The translations under genes and the position numbers were made by a program. A stretch of DNA of 64,000 nt from Pomphorhynchus laevis (lineage: Eukaryota; Acanthocephala; Palaeacanthocephala; Echinorhynchida; Pomphorhynchidae): the NCBI GenBank assembly GCA_012934845.2, contig WNNJ02001529.1, positions 24,724-88,723 of the forward strand, read 5' to 3'. Positions within the stretch are counted from its first letter, which is position 1. Each line of letters starts with the position of its first letter. Shown here piece by piece: positions 30,101-35,504 of the stretch. The notes under the pieces were generated by a model. The model searched no databases. It was given only the letters and a program-made list of their open reading frames with translations, and was not told where the DNA came from.

Positions 30101-33100
30101 CGAAAATCAACCACATTATGAAGCTAATAATTACTACCACTAGTTAAACTAAAAATGGTTTCAAGTTTCGGTTCTAACATTGTCGTGTAGATTATATTTC
30201 AGAAAACGATATTTTACTTTTTGAGCTGTCAAAAACATGGCATTGTGTTCAAATAGACACAAAACTGTAAGACACATATATCTAGAAATATTTGGACCAC
30301 ATGATTAGGTGGAAAGCGATTAGTTACACTGACATATCATTATTAATATCCAAAATTGTACTTTTTGATTATGATATGCACGCTTTTAGTTAATCTGTAG
30401 CGTATCTAAACTACATATACTTTTGGTTTTAAACAAAAATCTAAATTTAAGTGCTGGTAATTTTAAGATTATCCCACACATTGAGTTTAGAATAGATAAA
30501 CCAATAGAGTTAATATTTATCCAAGCTTAGGGTAAATCTATCTAACTTATTCGATTAAATTGCTTCTATTTACTGATCTGATTCAAAAAAAGAAACATTA
30601 ACAATTTCATTTAAATTTGAAAAAAGTAAATTGTTTAAATTAATTAATTATTAATATAATTTCTTGATAATAAATATTCATTATTATTTTATATAAAATT
30701 AAACATTTTGCTTCTTCAGTGTAGATTTACATTTACAGAAAGGCTAAAAATGAGCTTTATTAATAAAATCCATAAACATTTATAGATAAAATATTAAATC
30801 TGCAAATTAATTTAAACCACAATTTCATTATTAATTTACAAACATATTTTTCTTTGTAGCTATTTTGTTAACATGAGCAATTAAGACATTACAATCATAA
30901 AATTTTGAATTTACCAGATTTCAAGAAATAAAAACCATGACAGAGATAATCAACAATAAACATTAATTTGCCACCGTCAAGTTATTATTGTTATTTTCGC
31001 TAATTACCCAATGTAATTTGATATTAATGAATTGTAGATAGCAATATCTAATAATACTGCTATTGTCAGCGTAACTGACAAATCACACTGTGACACTTGG
31101 ATATCAATAATAATGCCAATTGCCAATCTTTGACAATCACGATTGTGTGATCATTTATAACCCCGCAATAAAAATAAAAATAAATTTTATCTCGCTTAAA
31201 TTGAAAATTGGGATGCTCGATTAATTAATTAGTTAATTCGATTATAACCTGGGATCAGTAAGAGTTTTCTTTTAACATTGAAGCATGTTTGTGTTATTTA
31301 TTTTTGTCTACAAAAAGTGAGATAATCATTTATTTTTTAAATCTCCTGAGTTACAATTTAAAAAGTATTATATAATTCTATCATTTTAAATTATATTAAA
31401 TTATATTAGATTAAATCAAAATCGGGATTTTTTGCTTATAAAACAATTGTCATAACAAATTGTTTAAATTGAAAGCGTAAGCTACAGATACTTTTGGGGT
31501 TTAACTAAAAGCTAAATTTTATGCTGATGCTTTTGTTGCTGATCTACCATTAAATAATTTTTAGTTTCCATTTAATATTTATTTTCTGAATTTTGTTTTA
31601 GTTAAATCATTTGTAATATTTAGTAACAAAGAGCAAGAGCGCGATATGGGTGTATTAGTAACAGCTAACCGTTATTAAAGAAATTTTATCAACCGAGTAA
31701 CAATTCATGTGGTCATCAGCTTCAACCCACCTGAATTAAACATCAATATAGACCATATTGTTAGCTGATAGTTTAAAACTTACACTGCGGTTATGTCTCT
31801 ACAAGGAGATAAGTGTCTTACATATTGAGTTATGTTGTAAATTAAATCCAAATTTACGCCCGAAAATATACGTTTATAAACAGTATTTCGTGTGTAATTA
31901 TTAAGTACAGCTTATATACGATATATGTTGTACACTGTAGTTTATATATTAATCTAAATTATTAAAAATCAATATAGTATTCATATAAAATGCAAATATT
32001 TAAATCAATTGTATTCGAAAATGAATTTATATTTAAATGTAATGGTGAGATTTATAATTAATTGTAACAAAACAACATATAATTTTAAATTTCATTTAAA
32101 AATTCGGTGCTAATGAGCAAAATATGTATTTTCTGACGATACTAGAAGAATCTCGCAAATCAATTGATATTCTTTATTTTGACGATCTTGCTCCTAAATT
32201 AAAAGATAACATATCCTAATTACTGTAGACTTGTGCAAACTGCAGCAAATTACAGTAAATTGCAGTATACTGATTACATAGATGAACCTGTAATGTACAA
32301 TCTGTATTATTATAAATATTATTAAATATATTATTAATATATAGTATTATCATAAATATTATTTATGACGTAAAAAACTTTAAGATATACAGCGATAGAC
32401 TTAAACACACAATATTAGTGATCACAAGAAGATTAACAGCGATTAAATTATAGAAAACATTGTCAAAAATCATTTAGTTAATTTTATAAATATAACTTAT
32501 AAAAAATTATAAATTTTAAAAATATTATTTATGACGTAAATATTATAAATATTATTTATATAATATTTACAATTGATTGTAATATTTTCAGATGTTAACA
32601 GGTATGAAAACAATTGACTATTTTAACATGCTTATACAAATGTTGTATTAAATGTTAGTTTTAGAGATTGAATAATAATAAATTAAAATAAATAGAAATT
32701 CAAATTGCTGTTTTAGAAAAGATTATCAATCAATTAATAGATGCATAAATTTACAGAAAAGGCATTTAAGAAAGGCCTAATAAGAAGCTGTGATCATAAA
32801 TGTTAATTATCAAATTACATTTATAATCATTTATAGCGTTAAATTATCAGACATTAAATTATGGAGTTTAATTGATTCAATTGTTGGTTAAATTTGTAAT
32901 TATCACATAATAAAATATTTCCCTATATTTCATAATTCCTAATGAATCAAAAGTTAAGATAAGATAAATCTGAAATCTGCCGTTAAGATAAATCTGAAAT
33001 TTAACGTCACCAAATTGACAAGCGAAATATAAAAGCTATATTTAAAAAAAATAAAATATATTATATTATTTTTAATATTATTAAAAATAATTTTTAATAA

Positions 33101-34151
33101 TTATTTTTAATATTATAAAAAATAATATATTATATTATTAACGATATTATTTTTATCGTTTTTTAAAAATCTTTTATTATTCATTTGATACAATATTAGG
33201 CTCCCTCAAATGGGCCTTTGTACAACTAATAATAATCATGCCATTATTTTATATGATTGGATGCTAGCCGGTAAAAAAAAACCTAAGGGAAGCCGCAGCG
33301 AGAACATGGCGATCTTAGACAAACAAACGAGAATCGATCGATTGCAAACGAAATTCTTCTCCTCATCCGTGCCAAAATGTCGAAATATTGCTCTCTCGAG
33401 CGCTAAGTCTTGATCGCAGCTAGTGATTTCAGAAAAAGCCTCATATCATTGCTCATACCACTCGATGCAGAGAAGACAAGAGACACGAATCTGTTTCGTA
33501 CAAAACACACAATACGTTCACTGTATTTCGTCTTTTTTCTTGCTTCATTGCTGCACCATGGGTGCCGGGACACCACAAGCATACGATTGAGCGTGTATAT
33601 TAAAGATGACTACGTCGAAGAACTTCCGCTCAAATCGATTGCTCTGAAGTCCAGAACATACGATGCCTAAACGTGCACCTCTCTCCGTGCCTCGAAATCA
33701 AATTCAGCTGGGACATCATTGTGCTCAGGTTCAACCCCAACTCGGTGACAAATAGTTGTAAGCTCCCGACCAAATCCCGCATGATATTCACGACACCACA
33801 AGCATACGATTGAACGTGTATATAAAATGGTGATGTCGAATAACGTCCGCTCAAATTATTAATTGTATCGTTGTAAAAATAATATATCTTTTTTCTTCGG
33901 GATTAGAAGTAAATTCTATATAATTTTTCTAACTTAAAATTACAATGAAATTTTGAAAATATTTGATTTCCGTGAAGAAAGAAATTGATTGCTTTACAAA
34001 AACAAATTAGTGAGGATAAAAACAATATAATTGATAATTGTTAAGTATTAATCATGATATTCTAAATTTTACAAATAATAATTCACTTACATTGCCTTTC
34101 TTTTATTATTTCTTGATAGTATTTACACTCGCTGTTATCGTCCGTATCCAT
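2627..34151 (-). CDS. Dys: Dystrophin orthologue, N-terminal part (11 exons; 3' part outside the window)
   Basis: Dystrophin links cortical F-actin to the membrane dystroglycan complex in muscle and other cells. Exons in transcript order: 34151-34091, 25744-25683, 21396-21304, 16893-16816, 16770-16678, 8735-8644, 6477-6281, 6230-6145, 4029-3868, 3820-3639, 3122-2627. They total 1602 nt (534 codons) and every junction is in phase with GT-AG ends. Residues about 21-130 are CH1 (YEREDVQEKTFTKWINAQ; LTLALIWAVILTWQ). Residues about 145-250 are CH2 (TIEKTLVTWCRDQ; SSSWKDGLAFNALLHR; PDKKSIMVYVMSLLE). Spectrin repeats follow. The YEREDVQ start, the HWQ-VK-like junction between the CH domains and the order of parts match dystrophin/utrophin rather than spectrin or actinin. 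The segment between CH2 and repeat 1 (hinge 1) is much shorter than in vertebrates, unless an exon between 4030 and 6144 was missed. The gene continues beyond position 1. Confidence 0.9.
3639..3820 (-). CDS. Dys: Dystrophin exon 10, spectrin repeat 1 (remaining helices)
   Basis: The exon encodes HISSLEEQTTEVKRLADQF and DLWRKLKLRVDEYNK. The conserved tryptophan of helix C lies in DLWRKLK, as in NSRWECL of vertebrate repeat 1. It ends with two bases (AG) that fit a T from the next exon. Confidence 0.83.
3868..4029 (-). CDS. Dys: Dystrophin exon 9, spectrin repeat 1 (first helices)
   Basis: Fifty-four codons in phase 0 begin WLESRNDNKHEFEL and continue as an amphipathic helix (FVYNANQLMDLLRNAM). 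The acceptor is CTTTAAG and the donor GAA|GTATAA. The following intron is 47 bp. An unseen small exon between this and exon 8 is possible, because both junctions are in phase 0. Confidence 0.72.
4030..6144 (-). other. Dystrophin intron 8 without other recognised features
   Basis: This 2.1-kb intron is AT-rich. I searched the minus strand for an exon coding the missing hinge-1 segment and saw no open, splice-flanked candidate. No mobile element was recognised apart from short A/T palindromes near 5860-5960. Confidence 0.4.
6145..6230 (-). CDS. Dys: Dystrophin exon 8, end of CH2
   Basis: The exon encodes DFINGEPDKKSIMVYVMSLL, matching PDKKSILMYITSLFQ at the end of dystrophin CH2, then ECDSISKHQ. 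The donor CAA|GTAAGT is near consensus. It ends in phase 0. Confidence 0.92.
6281..6477 (-). CDS. Dys: Dystrophin exon 7, core of CH2
   Basis: The exon encodes YKKVKIQDFSSSWKDG, then LAFNALLHRKNPNLFDYD, LEHAFKIAKENYGVDQ and LDVE. This is the CH2 core (NFTTSWSDGLALNALIH; RLEHAFNIA; LLDPEDV). One base is left over and makes aspartate with the next exon. The following intron is 50 bp. Confidence 0.93.
6680..7590 (+). mobile_element. Reverse-transcriptase element, YIDDI family, copy A (broken)
   Basis: The decayed frames show IADLVLSFIKYEF, RYIDDI, YPGSLILNK, YLDMNIKF and LYRKYDIFKF. These match a retroelement RT type common in invertebrate genomes, whose members read ADLFLYSYE, RYIDDV, YPxEL, SYLDL and LYDKRDDF. 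I do not recognise an assigned clade. After the coding part (about 7365) comes a 3' module at 7420-7545 shared by all copies. The copy sits in dystrophin intron 6, opposite to the gene, lacks its 5' part and has several breaks. Confidence 0.7.
7420..7545 (+). repeat. Structured 3' module of the YIDDI-family RT element
   Basis: Two pairs of complementary arms interleave. Arm a (7431-7438) pairs with 7464-7471 over 8 bp, and arm b (7440-7447) pairs with 7482-7489 with 7 of 8 pairs. The a-b-a'-b' order is that of a pseudoknot. The same module follows or stands alone at 22200-22285, 26150-26260, 35540-35620 and 36905-36990. Confidence 0.5.
7591..8643. other. Rest of dystrophin intron 6
   Basis: No gene was seen. 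A perfect hairpin with 14-bp arms (8008-8021 and 8027-8040) and a 5-base loop lies inside; the rest is AT-rich. Confidence 0.4.
8008..8040. repeat. Perfect 14-bp inverted repeat with 5-base loop
   Basis: ATTCATTTTTGCCA is followed by TTATA and its exact complement. The arms are too short for a microRNA precursor. A remnant of a foldback element is likely. Confidence 0.6.
8644..8735 (-). CDS. Dys: Dystrophin exon 6, CH1-CH2 linker and start of CH2
   Basis: The exon reads VKSVLQKV, then TIEKTLVTWCRDQTIG. It fits the VKNVM linker and the SEKILLSWVRQ first helix of CH2. It ends with two bases (GG) that complete a glycine with the first base of the next exon. Confidence 0.88.
8736..10239. other. 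Left part of dystrophin intron 5, no gene recognised
   Basis: Two open frames on the minus strand (9154-9465, 9462-9662) have hydrophobic but unpatterned translations and no family match I can name. The region 9250-9750 is somewhat richer in G/C than its surroundings and may be an old element fragment. Confidence 0.3.
10240..10620 (-). mobile_element. LINE reverse-transcriptase fragment (CR1/jockey-like)
   Basis: A minus-strand frame at 10273-10575 contains FIEFNKVFDLVDHKLLTPKL, which is RT motif A in its usual LINE form (DFSKAFDTVDHELLLxKL), followed by HHLIDNIL in place of the WixSYL block. Only this part of the RT remains. Flanking sequence to about 11250 has similar composition and may be the same insertion, but carries no domain I recognise. 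Confidence 0.6.
10621..12100. other. Dystrophin intron 5, probable LINE debris then AT-rich DNA
   Basis: Positions 10621-11250 are G/C-richer and contain short unassigned frames, possibly LINE remnants. Beyond 11250 there is no feature except A/T-rich sequence. Confidence 0.3.
12149..13095. repeat. Repeat cluster: foldback-ended element and a 300-bp spaced direct duplication
   Basis: A 15-bp perfect inverted repeat with 6-base loop lies at 12175-12210, and a near-identical copy of its left part is at about 13030-13090. Both are next to a GGTGGAAATTTC segment (about 12213 and 12992). Between them, the sequence at 12330-12480 recurs at 12630-12780 with substitutions (shared words GATTGAYGGGTAGAATATAA and GCTGTAATACATA). 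The layout suggests a non-autonomous DNA element with internal duplication. Confidence 0.55.
13596..13826 (-). CDS. Hypothetical protein, 76 residues
   Basis: An ATG at 13826 opens a frame of 76 codons ending in TAA. The translation is lysine/arginine-rich with an acidic centre (SINQDMEQLVERKVIHEST, then TVLILPGLVSKKRRDSN). It has no signal peptide or membrane segment and its composition is protein-like rather than A/T noise. I do not recognise a family. It lies inside dystrophin intron 5 on the same strand as dystrophin, so it could be a small nested gene, an exon of another gene or chance. Confidence 0.35.
   Translation of the reverse strand: MKSSKNNSLSRTLRAFKINHNIVDKKTSGSINQDMEQLVERKVIHESTIYDETVLILPGLVSKKRRDSNLIYAKIA
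13880..14170. repeat. Direct tandem duplication, about 155-bp unit, two copies
   Basis: Unit 1 (about 13880-14025) and unit 2 (about 14038-14170) share GAATAGCGCGAA, ATATTTAAAG, GTTCTATATTT and a TTGATCTTAAA tail in the same order. Divergence is substantial, so the duplication is old. Confidence 0.6.
14731..14820 (-). repeat. Hammerhead-like repeat unit, degenerate copy
   Basis: This is a copy of the 90-bp repeat found at 17.57-18.26 kb. On the minus strand the core reads CTTAAGA, GATAGC, loop, GCGATT, GAAA, so one base of the conserved CTGANGA box differs. It is probably inactive. Confidence 0.5.
14868..15122 (+). other. C/T-rich block of unknown origin
   Basis: This 250-bp block is pyrimidine-rich and open for 84 codons on the plus strand, with serine/leucine/proline bias. 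Its composition resembles the LINE fragments of the window, but I see no RT or nuclease motif. It is likely mobile-element debris rather than a gene. Confidence 0.3.
15400..15890 (+). mobile_element. LINE 3' fragment (RTE-like tail)
   Basis: At 15745-15850 the plus strand reads VEGKRPIEISKLRWMNVI then LHDLMSIKF. This is the GKRPxGRPKxRWMDxI motif near the C-terminus of RTE and related LINE proteins. The upstream 350 bp is equally G/C-rich for this region and probably the same insertion, but decayed. It lies in dystrophin intron 5. Confidence 0.5.
15975..16200. repeat. Direct repeat, 150-bp period
   Basis: The string GTGAAATATCTCTTTAAAAT with flanking bases occurs twice (about 16000 and 16143), each time followed by a TTTCAATTGTAC word. 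Unit length is about 150 bp. There is no coding content. Confidence 0.6.
16678..16770 (-). CDS. Dys: Dystrophin exon 5, end of CH1
   Basis: Thirty-one codons include SNDIVDGNKKLTLALIWAVI and end in TWQ, matching [24 protein letters not shown] of dystrophin. The donor is CAG|GTAAGTT. Downstream lies the 7.9-kb intron. Confidence 0.93.
16816..16893 (-). CDS. Dys: Dystrophin exon 4, CH1
   Basis: Twenty-six codons include GKLRVHHIGNVNKTLDLL, the counterpart of GSTRVHALNNVNKALRVL in vertebrate CH1. The donor GGG|GTACAT opens an intron of only 45 bp. Both ends are in phase 0. Confidence 0.9.
17585..17650 (-). ncRNA. Hammerhead-ribozyme-like motif
   Basis: On the minus strand: CTGAAGA box (17629-17623), stem II GATAGC with GCTATT around a 5-base loop, then GAAA and ATTC, where ATT forms a two-pair stem III and C is the predicted cleavage nucleotide. 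Stem I pairs an upstream arm (ATTCACTC) with a downstream GATTAAAT arm in six of eight positions. All parts expected of a minimal hammerhead are present, with one extra U before stem II. Confidence 0.6.
17870..17935 (+). ncRNA. Hammerhead-ribozyme-like motif, reversed copy
   Basis: The plus strand reads ATTTACTC, CTGAAGA (17880-17886), stem II GGTAGC/GCTATT with two G-U pairs, GAAA, ATTT, then GATTAAAT. Stem I pairs ATTTACTC with GATTAAAT in seven of eight positions. It is the mirror of the copy at 17771-17852, whose core has CTGATGA. Confidence 0.6.
18310..18890 (-). mobile_element. LINE 3' fragment (CR1/L2-like)
   Basis: Minus-strand frames read IGSMYKIEFYITQPFSLSVY, then IPHHRTNFGQRYCLISM and NWSSLPLNFTASLASLLL. 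The order follows the C-terminus of CR1/L2 LINE proteins (LHWLPVxxRIxFKI; VPxxRTxxGxRxFSxxxPxLWNSLPxxIR). Breaks separate the pieces. It lies in dystrophin intron 2 region between the palindromic cluster and the Penelope-like element. Confidence 0.55.
19375..19425 (-). ncRNA. Hammerhead-like motif in the left PLE terminal repeat
   Basis: On the minus strand: CTGATGA (19410-19404), U, GATAGC/GCTATC around AGGA (19402-19387), then GAAA. The bases after GAAA (AAGA) do not form the cleavage triplet, so this copy looks inactive. Confidence 0.55.
19848..20192 (-). CDS. PLE GIY-YIG endonuclease domain, intact 114-residue frame
   Basis: This open frame is the C-terminal nuclease of the element at 19331-20870. 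The sequence IVYKIPCKECEQVYVGQTGQ includes the two cysteines found in canonical PLE endonucleases and the GIY-YIG-type V-Y-K and Y-V-G turns. LVKRIKQH supplies the conserved arginine and histidine, and a later glutamate (IIQEAYCIKKEPN) fits the catalytic glutamate. These enzymes nick target DNA for integration. It probably once continued from the upstream RT. Confidence 0.7.
   Translation of the reverse strand: MYIFNRKLPKLYNIFKRKPDFNKNAIVYKIPCKECEQVYVGQTGQGLVKRIKQHNYNVRKGTNSSAVAQHFVSLNYSVDFENASILSFESNLLSRIIQEAYCIKKEPNLMLNNK
20773..20840 (+). ncRNA. Hammerhead-ribozyme-like motif in the right PLE terminal repeat
   Basis: CTGATGA lies at 20788-20794, then a single T, stem II GATAGC (20796-20801), tetraloop AGGA, GCTATC (20806-20811), GAAA (20812-20815) and TATA. 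That gives a two-pair stem III and predicted cleavage after A20819. Stem I: C20787-G20820 and T20786-A20821 pair, then an internal loop, then TTTATT (20776-20781) with AATAAA (20832-20837). PLEs are known to carry such motifs in their terminal repeats. Confidence 0.7.
21304..21396 (-). CDS. Dys: Dystrophin exon 3, CH1
   Basis: Thirty-one codons, including VKDLFKDLRDGRVLIQLMEI, match the ENLFSDLQDGRRLLDLLE segment of CH1. The acceptor is TTTATAG and the donor TT|GTAAGTTT; both ends are in phase 0. Confidence 0.9.
22200..22285 (+). repeat. Solo 3' module of the YIDDI-family RT element, diverged
   Basis: GTTGCTATG, a GTTGAAACATGATAAGAGCAA stretch (written here as GAAACATGATAA plus GAGCAA) and ATGACCTCTAATC occur in the module order seen at 7420-7545. 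The arm TTGCT still pairs with AGCAA. No RT sequence adjoins it. Confidence 0.4.
22410..22610. repeat. A/T-only low-complexity block
   Basis: Nearly pure A/T with repeated ATATTAATATTA words; self-complementary. No feature otherwise. Confidence 0.6.
22882..25373 (+). mobile_element. R1/I-like LINE, copy 1 (5'-truncated, broken)
   Basis: This G/C-rich insertion lies in dystrophin intron 2, opposite to the gene. The frame at 22996-23502 shows the second half of an AP endonuclease (SLANVYIRPG; MVLGDFNDRTGRWINAAL). The RT follows: DLRPISIQNSVVSIYEK, VAVFLDFSAAFDRIF (motif A) and GVPQGSPLSPILY (motif B). In place of the catalytic YADD it reads YANY. A 311-residue frame at 24295-25230 carries the RT to the C-terminus and ends in GSLCV. 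Frame changes separate the blocks (about 23500, 23720, 24020 and 24190). The 3' tail ends in a TTTAATAAAACC-type region. The R1/I assignment rests on the endonuclease and RT block style and is tentative. Confidence 0.8.
24295..25230 (+). CDS. LINE reverse transcriptase, C-terminal 311 residues
   Basis: This is the longest open stretch of LINE copy 1. It runs from motif A (VFLDFSAAFDRI) through motif B (GVPQGSPLSPIL) and the degraded YADD box (VVYANYTTALL) to a thumb-like segment (RVKYLGFTVSVNW) and a tail with WFSRKAACWIGW. The loss of both catalytic aspartates of YADD means the RT is inactive. The start at 24295 is only the first open codon and not a biological start. Confidence 0.7.
   Translation: MHQFCRENSHQLAVAVFLDFSAAFDRIFIPFVISSLRSLGLPARIVNRVEILLYTKRFYYEDDPDARQFYPITGVPQGSPLSPILYLAASINLFKIFKQRDQRLVVYANYTTALLSGRRCKDVVSNISRFFLRLKDQLPRSNLILNSAKSQVVVFHGSPATKQKLKRLALSALASLFASDPLPTFSGRVKYLGFTVSVNWSAKADLDRLKRILKRASWALKRAQHLSLNGKTQVRLWGTWAISGLVFFSRGRPPEQRLRFLKLLISRLPIIVRADWTLRGGVKDPGWFSRKAACWIGWRAQIPLDLGSLCV
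25683..25744 (-). CDS. Dys: Dystrophin exon 2, start of CH1
   Basis: The exon has a TTTTTAG acceptor and a GG|GTATTA donor and encodes EREDVQEKTFTKWINAQLNR. This is the signature first helix of the dystrophin actin-binding domain (DVQKKTFTKWVNAQ in vertebrates). It ends in phase 0. Confidence 0.9.
25945..27480 (-). mobile_element. Reverse-transcriptase element, YIDDI family, copy B with extra partial copy
   Basis: Minus-strand frames give, in order, a motif A region (INTGIKHYF; then YTNL followed by DIKEALVKLI), FRQVKGVSMGCKSSPIIADL (motif B), RYIYDI and YLDMNIKF. The 3' module occupies about 26260-26150 and an AT-rich tail runs to the dispersed GATCAGCTAACTGA-type motif at 25944-25970. At 27300-27430 a second motif A region (YTNVDLADIKDALEN) shows that a further partial copy adjoins. 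The copy is broken in several places and lies in dystrophin intron 1. Confidence 0.7.
27500..29276. other. Dystrophin intron 1, AT-rich block and an unassigned segment
   Basis: Positions 27720-27910 are almost pure A/T. At 27945-28450 lies a segment starting with GGTTCCCTCAAATGGG, a word that recurs as GGCTCCCTCAAATGGG at 33200. Its plus-strand translation around 28245-28440 is partly protein-like but interrupted, with no family I can name. It is probably an old interspersed element. Confidence 0.35.
29277..29306 (+). promoter_or_regulatory. Upstream open reading frame (9 codons)
   Basis: ATG at 29277 opens MTEKKTARN and stops 18 bases before the ATG of the 272-residue frame. If the transcript starts upstream, this short frame could lower translation of the main one. 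Confidence 0.3.
29325..30143 (+). CDS. Hypothetical protein, 272 residues, nested in dystrophin intron 1
   Basis: A single uninterrupted frame runs from ATG (29325) to TAG. The protein is polar and asparagine/serine/glutamine-rich. It starts with a CxxC-containing helix (HIDLCEDCIARLRKKIGQNQ), then an acidic region, and a C-terminal part rich in proline, tyrosine and basic residues (YDFEQIPIEFLSNSKLRH; PIIDLPPIKINEY). There is no signal peptide, membrane segment or repeat. It is likely disordered, perhaps with short binding motifs. Length, codon use and absence of stops in AT-rich DNA argue for a real gene. It lies on the strand opposite dystrophin within its largest intron. I do not recognise the family. 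Confidence 0.65.
   Translation: MSKEIHEHIDLCEDCIARLRKKIGQNQNWIKIRIPTPKPNQIEIEEVISGLDNDNFEECKDEVSNEQIQQHNGVTEIITSINEPNSSVKDQFVNSNDFTQGPFFKARQTFSKLKIEDDHQQNHPNVYVPNIFLTMEPIQCKPRIFINTPVPNEKSANCLSGNRPDWPRRSFRGKSNHHNAWSSSEEVIKSSRDGRACKQPIVYSTNKNKKYDFEQIPIEFLSNSKLRHMSKRQSQPIIDLPPIKINEYGQSSAYIPSIYENQPHYEANNYYH
30144..33190. other. Dystrophin intron 1, no gene recognised
   Basis: Three kilobases of AT-rich sequence without open frames above 60 codons. It contains short A/T palindromes (33050-33150). The segment 30960-31160 is less repetitive and could hold regulatory sites for the flanking genes, but no specific element is visible. Confidence 0.4.
33195..33870. repeat. Unassigned G/C-richer interspersed element with internal direct repeat
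   Basis: This block is clearly richer in G/C than its surroundings. A word of about 70 bp starting CACCACAAGCATACGATTGA occurs at about 33570 and again at about 33793, both followed by CGCTCAAAT. Frames on both strands are open for 60-90 codons, but none shows a known motif. It begins with GGCTCCCTCAAATGGG, shared with 27945. Confidence 0.45.
34091..34151 (-). CDS. Dys: Dystrophin exon 1 (start codon)
   Basis: The ATG is at 34151-34149. Twenty codons (MDTDDNSECKYYQEIIKERQ) and one extra base precede a strong donor (T|GTAAGTG). The leftover T joins AC of the next exon to make tyrosine, giving YEREDVQ exactly as in dystrophins. The start is supported by the phase match and by the usual short N-terminus before CH1. 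No promoter element could be fixed upstream of it. Confidence 0.82.
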
Positions 34152-35500
34152 TAGATTGTTAAAGATTACAATTTAGATATTATTTTTAAATCAATAGAAG
34201 TATCTATTCTATCTATCTGAGATACGGTTTCGAGACTAACAGTAACACTAGAAGACCTTTCGCATTCAACTGAACTCTCTTCTTTGTTCTCTCTAAATGA
34301 CAGGAAAATTAGCTAACGATGGCAGTTGCTGATAGCAACTTCTATCAAATTCATGGTCATATAATTGTTGCAACAAATAAAAGGAAAAACAAATTATCAA
34401 TTTTTCATTTTTTCTATAATTTTCTCTTTTGCAAGGCACTGTCGTCAGTAGAGACTATTGTTGTTTGTACAGGGACATAAAGACAGCAGTGGATATGTTA
34501 CTTAAATTGACGCTTATTTACAATTGAAAACGTTTTCAAAGTACAAGCGAAGTGGTGCTTATCAGACATCAATTCATTAATGAAAGTAAAATTTTCGAAA
34601 GACGATCGTTAAAACATAAGTACTGTGTACACAGAGATCAATCGAACTTTGTCCCTTGTCCAGAGACCAATTGGGGTGTAGATAATGACAAATTGGTCAA
34701 TTGATAAATGACCAATTGGTCATTTAAGAAATCAAAATTAGTTAAAAGTGGGCTTAAGCAATCGTAAGGTCAATTATTACATATTGTTCTTTAATGATCA
34801 GGTTACCAAATTGGCAGGAGAAATTTTAGTCAAGTTTGAAAACCGACAGACTGCTCATCAATTAAAATTTAATTTCATGAATCGGTTATTATTAGTATGA
34901 TATTAATATCGGTTATTATAGTATGTAATATATAATATATAATATTACATATATAATTATAAATATCCATCATATTATAATATTACATTTTAATTTAACC
35001 GTTAATATCGATTAAATATTCAACCACCATCAGAGATTGAATTCTTACAGAATTGAGTAAGAATGGAACTTATTGTGTACATATTTTACTAAGAAGAATA
35101 AAATCATCTTCCTCTTTTCCCTTTCGTATAGTTGCACATTGTGGTAGGAGAACTTTAATATTGTTTAATATTAATTTTGTATATAATGATTTAATATAAA
35201 AGTATTTACTTTTGTAAAATCCAAGAATGAAGAAAAACACTTATAGTAAAATAATTTCCACAGTAATTTTGGAATAATATATTATCACTACTGGCCTTAG
35301 TAAATTCTAACATGTTACATTCATCTTATCTTACAACGACTATTTAAAACCTTACTGTAAGTTTGTCATGATTTGTTTTAAAACTAAATCTCTGTTAAGT
35401 ATTTTGCAAATAACAAATTTTTCTTATTAAAAATCATTTATTGTAACGATTTACATAATCAATACAATAAATCAAAACAGCTATCTGAAATTACTTATGA
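34152..35500. other. Region upstream of dystrophin exon 1
   Basis: This should contain the dystrophin 5' untranslated region and promoter on the minus strand. Positions 34180-34480 have mixed composition without a clear TATA box. From 34880 onwards the sequence is AT-rich. No gene was seen. Confidence 0.35.
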
Positions 35501-35504
35501 ATTG

